The notes below the pieces were generated by a model. That model worked only from the letters and a program-made list of their open reading frames with translations. It ran no database searches and had not been told where the DNA came from. DNA of 62,712 nt from a virus. Position 1 is the stretch's first letter, and each line of letters begins with the position of its first letter. A program made the position numbers and the translations under genes. Location of the stretch: positions 1 through 62,712 of the IMG/VR virus record IMGVR_UViG_3300032236_000245. The stretch is one strand, 5' to 3'. Shown piece by piece: positions 15,616-23,376 of this stretch.

Positions 15616-16071
15616 TTATTTACCGCGCCCGAATGAGACCTGCGTTTTCTTCTCTGAAAAGAGAGGCATACGCTTGTCTTCCTGACGCAAGAACGAGTTA
15701 TCAAGAGCCTCCGTCTGAGCCTGAGCTTGCTTGCGATAATAATCATCGCGTTGCTTCATCAGGTCAGCAGGGGCTTTACAGAGGACAAGACCACCGATCT
15801 CAACGCAGTCGCGGTAGCGAGCGTTCATGGTGGCATCAGACACGTGCATGATCTCTGGAACATCGGATGCCTTGACTGGCTCCCATCCCTCACGACGCTT
15901 GGTTGACTCGTTCTTCGGGTCAGCCATGCCCATGGTGGAGATACGGATGTATCGAAATACCCAACCGGGAACCGGATTAGGCATAGGAAGGGTCTCAGGC
16001 GGACGCCACGTTTCCACGCGGTTATCACTGTCCCTGCTCTCAAGTTCACGTCGAATGCGATTTTCAGCCAT
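15616..16071 (-). CDS. Head-region protein, unknown
   Basis: 151 aa. It starts MAENRIRRELESRDSDNRVE and has PGWVFRYIRISTMGMADPKN, EGWEPVKASDVPEIM, ADLMKQRDDYYRKQAQAQTE and a C-terminal basic tail (SEKKTQVSFGRGK). The GWxFRYIR...EGWxPVxxxDxP...AxxxKRDxYYxxxAxxxxxAxDxxxLxxxD pattern is that of small proteins found between scaffold and capsid genes in phages. Its ATG overlaps the stop of the scaffold-like gene by 8 nt. Role in head assembly is inferred. Confidence 0.7.
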   Translation of the reverse strand: MAENRIRRELESRDSDNRVETWRPPETLPMPNPVPGWVFRYIRISTMGMADPKNESTKRREGWEPVKASDVPEIMHVSDATMNARYRDCVEIGGLVLCKAPADLMKQRDDYYRKQAQAQTEALDNSFLRQEDKRMPLFSEKKTQVSFGRGK

Positions 16072-17014
16072 TGTTGCTCTCCAGCTTCATAATTTCACGC
16101 GCATATGCCTCAGGTGAGATACCTAACCGTTTGGCTATTGCTGCTTGTGATGCCGTCAGACGGATCTGACGTGGCGCGGTTGACCGCGATGCTGGCGCAA
16201 CGACTGTGCTGCTTCTGCGGGAAACGGGTTCTGACCGTTCCTCCGTACGAGAACTCGGCTCATCTGAGAACTCCTCAGGGAACCGCTTCCTCATCGTTCT
16301 ATCTATCGTCTGGTAGTAGTCGTCGCCGCGAGGGTCTACACCAGATCGGACCAACTTTTCATGCAGACCCAACGCGAGGGCGGTCATCTCCTCGTTAGCA
16401 CCGAACCAAGTGTTTTTCTGACGCCACGCTTCTGCTTTAGCGTCAGGCTGGACTCGGGCCGGTTGTGCCTGTGGTGTCCGTTGTACACCTTCTTCCTGAT
16501 CCTGTAAAGAGGGTCGAAATTGCTTTGCTTCTCGTAACTTAAGCTTCGCCTCAGTCAGGGCCTCCTGCGCGTCCGTCAGACGGTCAGGGTCACCTGCTTC
16601 GTAGGCTTGCTTCAACTTCTCTTTGGCAGTAGCTGCTTCAAGTTCAGCGGATTTGGTGATCTCCGAGGCGAAGATCTTCTCACCTGCACTCAGGCGCTGC
16701 TTAAGTGTTTGATTCTCTTGGTGAATCTGCTGTGCGAAGGCCAATGCCTCCTCACGCTCCCGCGCTGCGCGTTCCTTCTCACGACGCTCGTCGTGCCAGA
16801 CCTTCTTCATCTGGCTGAGGCGCTTCTTGACCTTATCGGAGTACTCCTCAAGGTCGTCCTTCTCCAACTCATCTACCATATCTTTGGGAAGGGGCTGACG
16901 GCCACGGTCAGCTTGCGGGGTGTCATCCACCACTTCAACCTTAAAATCCTCAGGGGACTCTACGGTTACGTCCGGTTTTTCATCCGGAAACTTAAATTCT
17001 TCCAGCTCTGCCAT
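16064..17014 (-). CDS. Scaffolding-like protein
   Basis: 316 aa from ATG 17014 (MAELEEFKFPDEKPDVTVES), which has AAGGAG 7 nt upstream; the frame is open to 17077 but without a site. Residues 1-60 are acidic, residues ~70-200 form a long charged coiled coil (EYSDKVKKRLSQMKKVWHDE, RREKERAAREREEALAFAQQ), a Pro/Gln linker follows, and the C-terminus ends in a basic helix (ASQAAIAKRLGISPEAYARE). Acidic head, central coiled coil and basic end, between portal and capsid genes, fit an assembly scaffold. No protease motif is visible. Confidence 0.75.
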   Translation of the reverse strand: MAELEEFKFPDEKPDVTVESPEDFKVEVVDDTPQADRGRQPLPKDMVDELEKDDLEEYSDKVKKRLSQMKKVWHDERREKERAAREREEALAFAQQIHQENQTLKQRLSAGEKIFASEITKSAELEAATAKEKLKQAYEAGDPDRLTDAQEALTEAKLKLREAKQFRPSLQDQEEGVQRTPQAQPARVQPDAKAEAWRQKNTWFGANEEMTALALGLHEKLVRSGVDPRGDDYYQTIDRTMRKRFPEEFSDEPSSRTEERSEPVSRRSSTVVAPASRSTAPRQIRLTASQAAIAKRLGISPEAYAREIMKLESNNG

Positions 17015-17024
17015 TGCGATCTCC

Positions 17025-17408
17025 TTATGCGCGGCCAATGCCGCGTGGGTCTTCGACCACGGCTTCCACCGTGTCATCGTTAATAATTCGCCATTCGGTT
17101 CCGTGAATCTTCAGGCGGGTACCGGCGTACGCTCGTGTGACCACGAAATCGCCCTTCTTGCACCACGGACCATCGGGGAACCGCTCCTTATCCTGATAGG
17201 CGTTCGGACCCAATGCGGCTACGAACAGAACCACGGTGGTCTGCTCTTCAACGCGCATCGACTCTTCGGCCTTCACGATACGGCTGTCGCCAAACGTGTC
17301 TTCGATCTTCGGAACCATGCACAACAGGTGATATCCCGTTGGCTGCGGAATCTGTTTCGCTTTGCGCGACGCAGCTTCCTTAGTCTCTTCAATGTTGATA
17401 TCACTCAT
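17025..17408 (-). CDS. GroES-like co-chaperonin
   Basis: 127 aa. Residues ~20-115 follow the Cpn10 plan: TGYHLLCMVPKIEDTF (first strand), IVKAEESMRVEEQTTVVLFV replacing the usual 'GIVVPxxxxxKxxxGxVVxVG', then PWCKKGDFVVTRAYAGTRLK and TEWRIINDDTVEAVVEDPRG (Vk-GD-V ... ik-y-i-ddi-aVv). The segment at about 37-48 would be the mobile loop. Phage GroES-like proteins (T4 gp31) help host GroEL fold the capsid protein. Placement just before the scaffold and capsid genes supports that. Assigned by strand pattern; sequence identity to host GroES is low. Confidence 0.7.
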   Translation of the reverse strand: MSDINIEETKEAASRKAKQIPQPTGYHLLCMVPKIEDTFGDSRIVKAEESMRVEEQTTVVLFVAALGPNAYQDKERFPDGPWCKKGDFVVTRAYAGTRLKIHGTEWRIINDDTVEAVVEDPRGIGRA

Positions 17409-17607
17409 CTGCTAATTCCTCATCGTCTGCGACACGCTTCATGGTGTCGTTGATAAAATCAACCATATATCGAAAAACTTCCGCCTGTCCGCAGTACCGG
17501 AAGTAATCGCGTTCATTCATGCCATCCGTCAAACGTTCCTTAATTCGCTCACGCTCTTTAATAAATTTATTGACGATGTAATGTAATGCTCTCGTATCTG
17601 TACTCAT
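17401..17607 (-). CDS. Small helical protein between portal and co-chaperonin
   Basis: 68 aa: MSTDTRALHYIVNKFIKERE, RIKERLTDGMNERDYFRYCG, QAEVFRYMVDFINDTMKRVA and an acidic tail DDEELADE. Predicted all helical. ATGA overlap with the portal stop, and an 8-nt overlap with the GroES-like start, tie the three genes together. The layout (short helical protein with ERDYxRxCGxxEVxR) is common just after phage portal genes; function unknown. Confidence 0.65.
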   Translation of the reverse strand: MSTDTRALHYIVNKFIKERERIKERLTDGMNERDYFRYCGQAEVFRYMVDFINDTMKRVADDEELADE

Positions 17608-20378
17608 TCACCCTCCTTCTGTGCGCTCTTCCGAGCGTTAATTGCCGCTAAATCAGCCTGATGTTTGCGATCCTCCGCTTTCTGCATAGCCTGATGCTCA
17701 TGCTCTGCCGTCTGCTTCGCAACTTCATGATCCTGCTTCATGGTGGTCATGCCACCCTCGTGCATCTGACGCATGGCTTCTTGACCTGATTGGTTCTCCA
17801 TGCTCGTCTGATGTTTGTGTAAGTCCGCAGCGGTGTTCATCATCGCTTGACGATGCTGATGCTGAAGAGTGCTGTGATGCTTCATCGCATCCGCGTCTAA
17901 CTGATCGGACTGCTGCGCGGCGTTGACCACGAGCTTGGTCTTGTCCATCTGCGCTCGCATCATCGAGTCCTGCTGTTTCGCTTGATGCTCATCCGCACGT
18001 GCGGCAGCATCAATCATCGTCTTCTTCTCAGTCATCTCCATCTGCTTGTCAGCGATGTACTTCTCAAGTTGCAACTGCTGTTGCTTGAACTGAAGCTCCG
18101 CTTGCGCCGTCTGCGCTTTGAGCTGAACCTCCTGCTGCTTGATCTGAAGCTCCTGCTGCTGCATCTGGATGAGCGGATCTTGTGCTTGCTGTTGCGCTTG
18201 CTGCTGTTGAGCCTCGTTCTGATGCTGCTGAAGCAACTGCGCCGACGCCATGGCTGCGAGTGCTGCCAACTGCGACTCCATCTCCGGAGACAGATACGCT
18301 CCCGGCTCATCATCCGCGTCGTTCCCACCAGCCAACACGTCAACAGGCGGTGGCGGCAACATGGCTCCGAGCTTCTGCTCCATCTCACGGCGATACTGGA
18401 ACGCCACATGCTCCATGATGTGCGCCATCGCTGCGGCCTGAAGTGCCGGTGCTTGCGGGTTCTGACCGACCAATGCTGCAATCTTCGGGTCCTGCATCGC
18501 AGCCTGATGGACGGCGATATGCGCTTGGTGGTCCTGATAGATGAACGCCTTGACCGGCTTGCCGTTGAGGACTGCCATGTTCTCGCTGATGGGGTCCATC
18601 GGCTTCATATCGTCGCGCATCGGCACGATCTTCTGAGCGTTCTTCACGCCCAGCGTCTCAATCATCTGCCTGTGAAGAAACGGCAAGTCATAGATCTGAG
18701 GCGCACCTTGAGCGAGCTGAATAACCGCCTGATACTGAACAACACGCTGTGCCATAGTACTGGCATTAGGGTCAGAGACAGGCAGCACATCGCAACAATC
18801 GTAATCACCACGTTTAGCGGAGGCATCGCCCACTTCTGGCTCATAGTCATAGTCCTCCGGTGTGTTGTCGCGGATGATAGCCGCGAGGAGCTTGAACTCC
18901 TGCTTCATCGTGTAGTGCGTCCGCGCTTGGACCGCGCTCATCACCTTCAACACACGCTCAAGCAACGCAAGCGTCGTACCCACCGGGGCCTGTGCCGACA
19001 TGTCGGACACGTTCAACTCAGCCGTCGCCGCAAACTGACGCCCGTCCGCGACGACTTTATCGAGCAACGCGACTAGGGTTTGGCTAGGCTCTTTATATGG
19101 GAGAGGTAGGATATTGTCGCGGATGCTACCTGAAGGCAGGTCTACATCTCGGAATTCACCCGGAGCGATGGGGGTATCGTCCCCTTTAACGCGAAGACCA
19201 CGAGCTTTAAGCCCGCCCGGAAGATTAGATAACGTTCCTGCGTCAATAAGCTGCCGAAGAAGCGACGTGGCCGTCTGGGTGTGACCTCCAATGAGGTGAA
19301 TGAGGCCGAAATAGTAGAAGCCGAATCCCGGTATGTAGCCGTAATGCACAAAGTGCTGCCGTCGGAGTTTATTCTTGTCGTCTTCCAACCAATTACGGCG
19401 AATCGCGAGGACACTGCGCGTTCCTTTCTCAATAGTGACGATGTATGGCAAGGCGATCCCGGTCTTGTGACCTTGTTTGTCCTCGTCCTCGTAGCCCTCT
19501 AGGTCCAGATCAACATGCATCTCAAGGATCTGGAACCGATTGTCGAACATCGCCGTGAAGCCACCCATCCCCTGCTCACGGGCTTTCTCCTTCTCCACCT
19601 CGTCCATGACCTGCATGGGGTCTCCGAGGTCGATGTCACGATAGAATCCTGCAACCTGTAGTTTGCGGATGTCGTTCTTGGTCTTACGCATCCGATGTGT
19701 AATGCGTTCTGCACTCTCAATGCTGGATGCGCCGTAAGGCACGATGACATCTTCGGGTGGGATGAACGGCGCTTCGGGTAGCGAGATGGACGGGTTGAAA
19801 TAGATCTTCTTGAACGCGTTACCGGCAAGGGCTTGCGTGAGCAAGGTCTTCTCATGCTCCGGGCGATACTCAGGCATACCCTCTGTGAGGGTGTAGTTCA
19901 TATCCGCTTCGACACGAACTGCCGACTGCTTCTTCTGCGGGGTCTCTTTGCCGATGACCTTGGTCCGCACGGGTCCCGCTGCGGGGAACGTCTCCATGAT
20001 CATCTCAGCCTGAAACTTAACCGCCGCCTCCATCAACAAGGGATGGAACACGCCAGACGCCCCCGGCCACGGCTCAGACCGCTCCTCATATTTAAGACCG
20101 AGCAGCTTGAGTCCACGGATGTAGATCTCCAACCACTCCTTGCGGTCCTGCAAGTCCTTGTCGTAATCACCTAGCAAGTCGGCAGACAGGGAGTACAACA
20201 CCTCCTCGTCCATCTCTTCTGCTAAGTTGGCATCGAAGTCGGGTCCTCCGTCCTTCTCCATATGTACTTCAAAGCCGGGGCCTTCCACATGCACAGCCTC
20301 CGGATCTTCGATCTCCACCGTGATGGGTTCAGCCGCAAGACCTTGCGGGGCGGCATAGAGGGACTTGTCGATGCTCAT
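17604..20378 (-). CDS. Portal protein with extended Gln-rich C-terminus
   Basis: 924 aa, at the large end for portals (P22 gp1 is about 725). The N-terminal acidic region is followed by the portal body: GLKYEERSEPWPGASGVFHP near residue 100, VRVEADMNYTLTEGMPEYRP near 165, FIPPEDVIVPYGASSIESAE near 215, and FYYFGLIHLIGGHTQTATSL near 360. From about residue 710 to 924 it is a Gln/Lys/Met/His-rich coiled coil (QQHQNEAQQQQAQQQAQDPL, LQIKQQEVQLKAQTAQAELQ), comparable to but longer than the P22 portal barrel that extends into the head. It forms the dodecameric DNA channel and docks terminase. Position next to TerL is canonical. Confidence 0.85.
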   Translation of the reverse strand: MSIDKSLYAAPQGLAAEPITVEIEDPEAVHVEGPGFEVHMEKDGGPDFDANLAEEMDEEVLYSLSADLLGDYDKDLQDRKEWLEIYIRGLKLLGLKYEERSEPWPGASGVFHPLLMEAAVKFQAEMIMETFPAAGPVRTKVIGKETPQKKQSAVRVEADMNYTLTEGMPEYRPEHEKTLLTQALAGNAFKKIYFNPSISLPEAPFIPPEDVIVPYGASSIESAERITHRMRKTKNDIRKLQVAGFYRDIDLGDPMQVMDEVEKEKAREQGMGGFTAMFDNRFQILEMHVDLDLEGYEDEDKQGHKTGIALPYIVTIEKGTRSVLAIRRNWLEDDKNKLRRQHFVHYGYIPGFGFYYFGLIHLIGGHTQTATSLLRQLIDAGTLSNLPGGLKARGLRVKGDDTPIAPGEFRDVDLPSGSIRDNILPLPYKEPSQTLVALLDKVVADGRQFAATAELNVSDMSAQAPVGTTLALLERVLKVMSAVQARTHYTMKQEFKLLAAIIRDNTPEDYDYEPEVGDASAKRGDYDCCDVLPVSDPNASTMAQRVVQYQAVIQLAQGAPQIYDLPFLHRQMIETLGVKNAQKIVPMRDDMKPMDPISENMAVLNGKPVKAFIYQDHQAHIAVHQAAMQDPKIAALVGQNPQAPALQAAAMAHIMEHVAFQYRREMEQKLGAMLPPPPVDVLAGGNDADDEPGAYLSPEMESQLAALAAMASAQLLQQHQNEAQQQQAQQQAQDPLIQMQQQELQIKQQEVQLKAQTAQAELQFKQQQLQLEKYIADKQMEMTEKKTMIDAAARADEHQAKQQDSMMRAQMDKTKLVVNAAQQSDQLDADAMKHHSTLQHQHRQAMMNTAADLHKHQTSMENQSGQEAMRQMHEGGMTTMKQDHEVAKQTAEHEHQAMQKAEDRKHQADLAAINARKSAQKEGE

Positions 20379-20388
20379 TTTTTAATCC

Positions 20389-21945
20389 TCAGTAGTACCG
20401 CCGCGATCTTGAGCGGGTGGACTTGAATAGTTGGATAGGTTCCGGTTCATCATTAGGTAGACGGATAAACCCACCCTGCCTGAAACGCATGAGAGCCAGA
20501 GTAGTTGCGTCCACCAAGTCATCGTTCCTCCCCGCTGGAAAGTCGTTGCACTCTTCAATGACTTCCCAAGCCCAACGACGATCAGGCGCCCACACGATAC
20601 CCGACGCGAACAGATCTGTAATAGAATTTACACGGGATATCTTATCCTGCCCCTTACCGGGAGTGAACTCCATGGCTGGCACACCCATACGGCGTAGCTC
20701 TTGATAGAGCGCGGCTCCGTTAGACTTTTTCTCCACAATGAAGGAGTCGGGGTTCCAGTCTTTGTACTGCTCCAAGACCATGGCCTTGAGGTCCGGGTAC
20801 TCCATCCGCTCCTTGATGGCGTTGAGCAGGATGATGTTGTTGCTTTTGGTCTCCTCGTTATAGAAGACCCCCCAGACGAGCAGGGCGTTGAAGTCGGCTC
20901 GGTTACTTTCCTCTTGTGCCGCGTCAAGGGTCATGATGGTGAAGCTACACTGGGGTGGGTCATCCGCCTCCCAGATATTCCACCACTCCCTTTTAATAAG
21001 AGCGCCCTCTTCGCTGACCGGCTCCTGCATGTACTGGGCTTGCCAGTACCGGACGTCCATACCGGCCTTCTTAGCCAGCAGCTCGTCCATGGTCCAGAAC
21101 TCGGGCCACAGGGGTTTATCGTTGAGTACGGCGGGAAACTCCACCACCTCCCACTGATCGGCGTCATCGTTCCGAGTCATGTGGTCAATAATCTGTCCGG
21201 TCAGGTCTAATTTAGACCATCGCGTCATCACGACGATGATCGCGCCTCCGGGCATCAAACGTTGGATCGGACCCGACTGGAACCACTCCCACGCCGGTTC
21301 AAATACGTCCGATCTAAGCTGTTTAGCCTCTTGTTCAGAGTGCGGATCGTCAATAATGAATAAATCAGCACCCCGACCAGCGAGAGCGCCGCCCACACCG
21401 ATAGCGAAATACTCTCCATTCGCGTTTGTACCCCATCGTGAAGCCGATTTTGAGTCCGCCTGAAGCTCAACTTGCGGGAAAATGTCGTGATAAAGGTCCG
21501 ATCCGACGAGATTTCGCACCCTTCTACCGAAATTGACCGCCAAATCGGCGGTATGCGAGGCCATGATGACCTTTTTATGCGGAAACTTGCCCAAAAACCA
21601 CGCCGGGGCGAGGTAACTGATCATTTCTGACTTGCCATGACGGGGGGCGATGTTCACGATGACCCGTTTCTTCTTCCCGTCAGCGATCTCCTCGAAGATC
21701 CTTGCAAGTTTTTCGTGATGTGGACCCACCTTGTAGCCCGGATACACGTGCTTGATGAAGTCGAGGAACGAATTGCGCCCCGTTTCCTTGGCGATCTCGG
21801 CTTGGTAGACTGATAAAAGTTCTAACGTCCGACGCTTCTGCTTGTCGGGCATTGTCGGGAGGGCCGCACGGAGCTTCGCAATGTCTGATGACGATAATTT
21901 CGGTGAAAAAGTCGGGGATAAGCTATTCGCGCTGTTCTGCGTCAT
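20389..21945 (-). CDS. terL: Terminase large subunit
   Basis: 518 aa. The ATPase has Walker A APRHGKSEM at residues 100-108 and Walker B LFIIDDP at 195-201, with an arginine-finger-like MTRWSKLDLTG near 246. The nuclease half has LDAAQEESNRADFNALLVW (first Asp near 344), a middle EKKSNGAALYQELRR, and the last acidic cluster NDDLVDATTLALMRFRQGG. This is the terminase_6/17-type headful packaging motor that cuts concatemers and pumps DNA through the portal. It overlaps the small subunit gene by 23 nt. The GRGADLFIIDD line matches many prophage TerLs. A headful enzyme would agree with circular permutation. Confidence 0.92.
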   Translation of the reverse strand: MTQNSANSLSPTFSPKLSSSDIAKLRAALPTMPDKQKRRTLELLSVYQAEIAKETGRNSFLDFIKHVYPGYKVGPHHEKLARIFEEIADGKKKRVIVNIAPRHGKSEMISYLAPAWFLGKFPHKKVIMASHTADLAVNFGRRVRNLVGSDLYHDIFPQVELQADSKSASRWGTNANGEYFAIGVGGALAGRGADLFIIDDPHSEQEAKQLRSDVFEPAWEWFQSGPIQRLMPGGAIIVVMTRWSKLDLTGQIIDHMTRNDDADQWEVVEFPAVLNDKPLWPEFWTMDELLAKKAGMDVRYWQAQYMQEPVSEEGALIKREWWNIWEADDPPQCSFTIMTLDAAQEESNRADFNALLVWGVFYNEETKSNNIILLNAIKERMEYPDLKAMVLEQYKDWNPDSFIVEKKSNGAALYQELRRMGVPAMEFTPGKGQDKISRVNSITDLFASGIVWAPDRRWAWEVIEECNDFPAGRNDDLVDATTLALMRFRQGGFIRLPNDEPEPIQLFKSTRSRSRRYY

Positions 21946-22543
21946 CGCTATCCTCCTCTACGGGGCCGTTGTCCTCTGGACTCTCATCGACCTCTTCTAC
22001 GCTTGTCGGAAGCTCTTCTCGTGGTAGGACGGCGTACTCGATACCCTCAAGCACGTTGAGCAGCTCTTTCTCGACCTCTTCTATAGGCTTTACCTTTAGG
22101 GTGAGTTCACTGCGTTTGGTAAATGCATTAACGCCATCTACTTCGCCCAATTTAGATAGGGCAGCGATCCGGTCCTTAGAAGACTTGGCCGTTTCGACTT
22201 CATTGATCAGCTTGTTGACGATGTAAGACCTGAGATCAGATAAGTCCTCAACGATGTTGTATGAGAACTGACTGACCATCTCGGCTAAGAAGGCAAGTGC
22301 CTCGTTAGGGTACTTTGAGTAGTCAGGGCGTCCGCCCGATTGCACTACGTGCTTGATTTCATTGACGGCTTGGCGGGTCTCGTCCGTCACTACCAGCGGC
22401 GTGTCACTTAGTTCTGCGAGGAGCTTCGCAGTGCGTGAACGCATCTCTAATTCTTCTGCTGGGGAAAGCTCGGGTAAAGCATCCCTGTACCGTTCGGGCA
22501 ACGGTATCCCTTCTTCAATATCTGGCACAGCAATGTCGAACAT
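21923..22543 (-). CDS. Putative terminase small subunit
   Basis: 206 aa from ATG 22543 (MFDIAVPDIEEGIPLPERYR) with an AGGACC site; a frame extension to 22576 (MWDSSRSQDQR) lacks a ribosome site. The protein is acidic and helical: SPAEELEMRSRTAKLLAELS, then NEIKHVVQSGGRPDYSKYPN and KDRIAALSKLGEVDGVNAFTKRS split over ~90-165, with a very acidic tail (VDESPEDNGPVEEDSDDAEQ). Position immediately upstream of, and overlapping, terL, together with the central helical core and acidic tail, supports the TerS role in recognising DNA to start packaging. No HTH stands out, so this is by context. Confidence 0.6.
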   Translation of the reverse strand: MFDIAVPDIEEGIPLPERYRDALPELSPAEELEMRSRTAKLLAELSDTPLVVTDETRQAVNEIKHVVQSGGRPDYSKYPNEALAFLAEMVSQFSYNIVEDLSDLRSYIVNKLINEVETAKSSKDRIAALSKLGEVDGVNAFTKRSELTLKVKPIEEVEKELLNVLEGIEYAVLPREELPTSVEEVDESPEDNGPVEEDSDDAEQRE

Positions 22544-22638
22544 GCGCTGGTCCTGTGACCGCGAGGAGTCCCACATTTATACGGGATGTTTTGGGTCCCC
22601 TCAAGGGGGGGTGTTCTATATATGAGGGGGTGGGGGGT

Positions 22639-22668
22639 CGAATCTCAGAAACCGGCTTTTGAGATTCG
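22639..22668. repeat. 9-bp inverted repeat
   Basis: CGAATCTCA (22639-22647) and TGAGATTCG (22660-22668) are perfect inverted arms around a 12-nt spacer. It lies about 100 bp upstream of the terminase operon start. It could be an operator for the late promoter or an RNA hairpin in the late leader; no T tract follows on either strand, so a terminator is unlikely. Confidence 0.6.
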
Positions 22669-22841
22669 CGTGTGGTTTTGAAAAAGTGGGGATCGTTTGT
22701 GCAGATCTTAGTGCGTAAGCCACGCGCGAGGGACCCAACGAAAACTCGCGGGGCCGGGGTGGGTGGGGTCCGTGTCCTGCCCCTGCCGCGCTACGCGTGC
22801 GCCGCGTGGCGTGTGCGTTGTCTGTCGGTCGGTGCGTAAAC

Positions 22842-22869
22842 TTTACAATCTCCGAAAGTGTGGGACTAT
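22842..22869 (+). promoter_or_regulatory. Weak candidate promoter for the plus-strand block
   Basis: TTTACA (22842-22847), a 16-nt spacer and GACTAT (22864-22869) resemble sigma70 hexamers at 5/6 and 3/6. The ATG of the 48-aa gene begins at 22876, only about 7 nt downstream, so transcription would start near the codon itself (near-leaderless) or the promoter is elsewhere. Confidence 0.3.
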
Positions 22870-22875
22870 AGCCCC

Positions 22876-23022
22876 ATGAATACGAAACAACAAAACACAC
22901 CACGCAACGCGAAGCGCGACAGGCGCACGTTCGCGCCCAAGCGGGTACTCACCCGCGCGGAGCGAATCGCGAACCGCACGGCGTTGCGCGGCCAATACGG
23001 GAGACTCTACGGGCTAGAGTAG
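22876..23022 (+). CDS. 48-aa Arg/Lys-rich protein
   Basis: ATG 22876 to TAG 23022 reads MNTKQQNTPRNAKRDRRTFA, PKRVLTRAERIANRTALRGQ, YGRLYGLE. About one third of residues are Arg or Lys, which suggests nucleic-acid binding or disorder. No clear ribosome binding site precedes it. It is the first gene of the early block and unlike its neighbours in GC content. Protein family not recognised; it may be a host-takeover peptide, which is only a guess. Confidence 0.5.
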   Translation: MNTKQQNTPRNAKRDRRTFAPKRVLTRAERIANRTALRGQYGRLYGLE

Positions 23023-23281
23023 CCCGCGACTGGCAAGAATCTCAGAGTCCGGTGACACCCGCACGGCGACAGCGCCCCGGAGTCCGGCAAGGTAAGCGGT
23101 AGGCGAACGGCCCACCACAATCCGGATACGCGTGGCGAAGGTTGCGCGGGTATGGGTGTGGATCAACGGCGAGACGTCTATAAACCGGAGTGTGCGTTAG
23201 CAGCGCGCGTCACTGTCTCCATCCGCTATTCCTAGTCCTTCCCTAGCACTAGTCGCGGTCGAACCGCATCAGTAGGGAACA

Positions 23282-23347
23282 ATGAGCGAGGCGAAACTAA
23301 AGCAAAGGCTATCCATTGGCGAGTGTTCCACGTGGAACATTCGATAA
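23282..23347 (+). CDS. Possible 21-codon leader frame spanning the parS-like site
   Basis: ATG 23282 follows an AGTAGGGAACA site and reads MSEAKLKQRLSIGECSTWNI R, then TAA. The palindrome supplies codons for CSTWN. A start-like GTG at 23323 (MFHVEH...) is also open into the next gene but sits in the palindrome without a ribosome site. The frame may be fortuitous; a leader peptide is possible. Confidence 0.25.
   Translation: MSEAKLKQRLSIGECSTWNIR
23324..23339. promoter_or_regulatory. Perfect parS-like palindrome
   Basis: TGTTCCACGTGGAACA is a perfect 16-bp palindrome and contains the core GTTYCACGTGRAAC recognised by chromosomal ParB/Spo0J proteins. It lies 38 bp upstream of the ATG of the 164-aa early gene and about 600-1100 bp from the candidate origin. 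A match to the core is expected about 0.001 times by chance in 62.7 kb of even composition; this window has two (see 5937-5952). Confidence 0.7.
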
Positions 23348-23376
23348 TGCATAAACCATTACATAGGAATTTTACG

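Larger units (their letters stand above)
22544..22875. promoter_or_regulatory. Divergent intergenic region between late and early blocks
   Basis: About 330 bp without a convincing gene, between outward-reading gene blocks, so promoters for both are expected here. Visible: a 9-bp inverted repeat CGAATCTCA/TGAGATTCG at 22639-22668, a G-rich top strand (22604-22637 with several G runs), an AT patch TATATAT at 22616-22624 that could be a minus-strand -10 without a good -35, and the sequence described at 22842-22869. Base composition is more GC/CpG-rich (GCGCGCC-type words) than the coding flanks. Confidence 0.5.
23023..23376. other. Leader region without a convincing gene
   Basis: About 350 bp, GC-rich in the first 150 bp. 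No terminator or standard promoter stands out. At the right end lie a possible 21-codon frame (23282-23347) and the parS-like palindrome (23324-23339), followed by the ribosome site (TAGGAATTTTACG) of the 164-aa gene. Confidence 0.5.

Noticed and set aside
17982-19076. 364-codon plus-strand frame antisense to the portal gene
   Set aside because: Leu/Arg-rich product is the mirror of the Gln-rich portal tail; no start signal.
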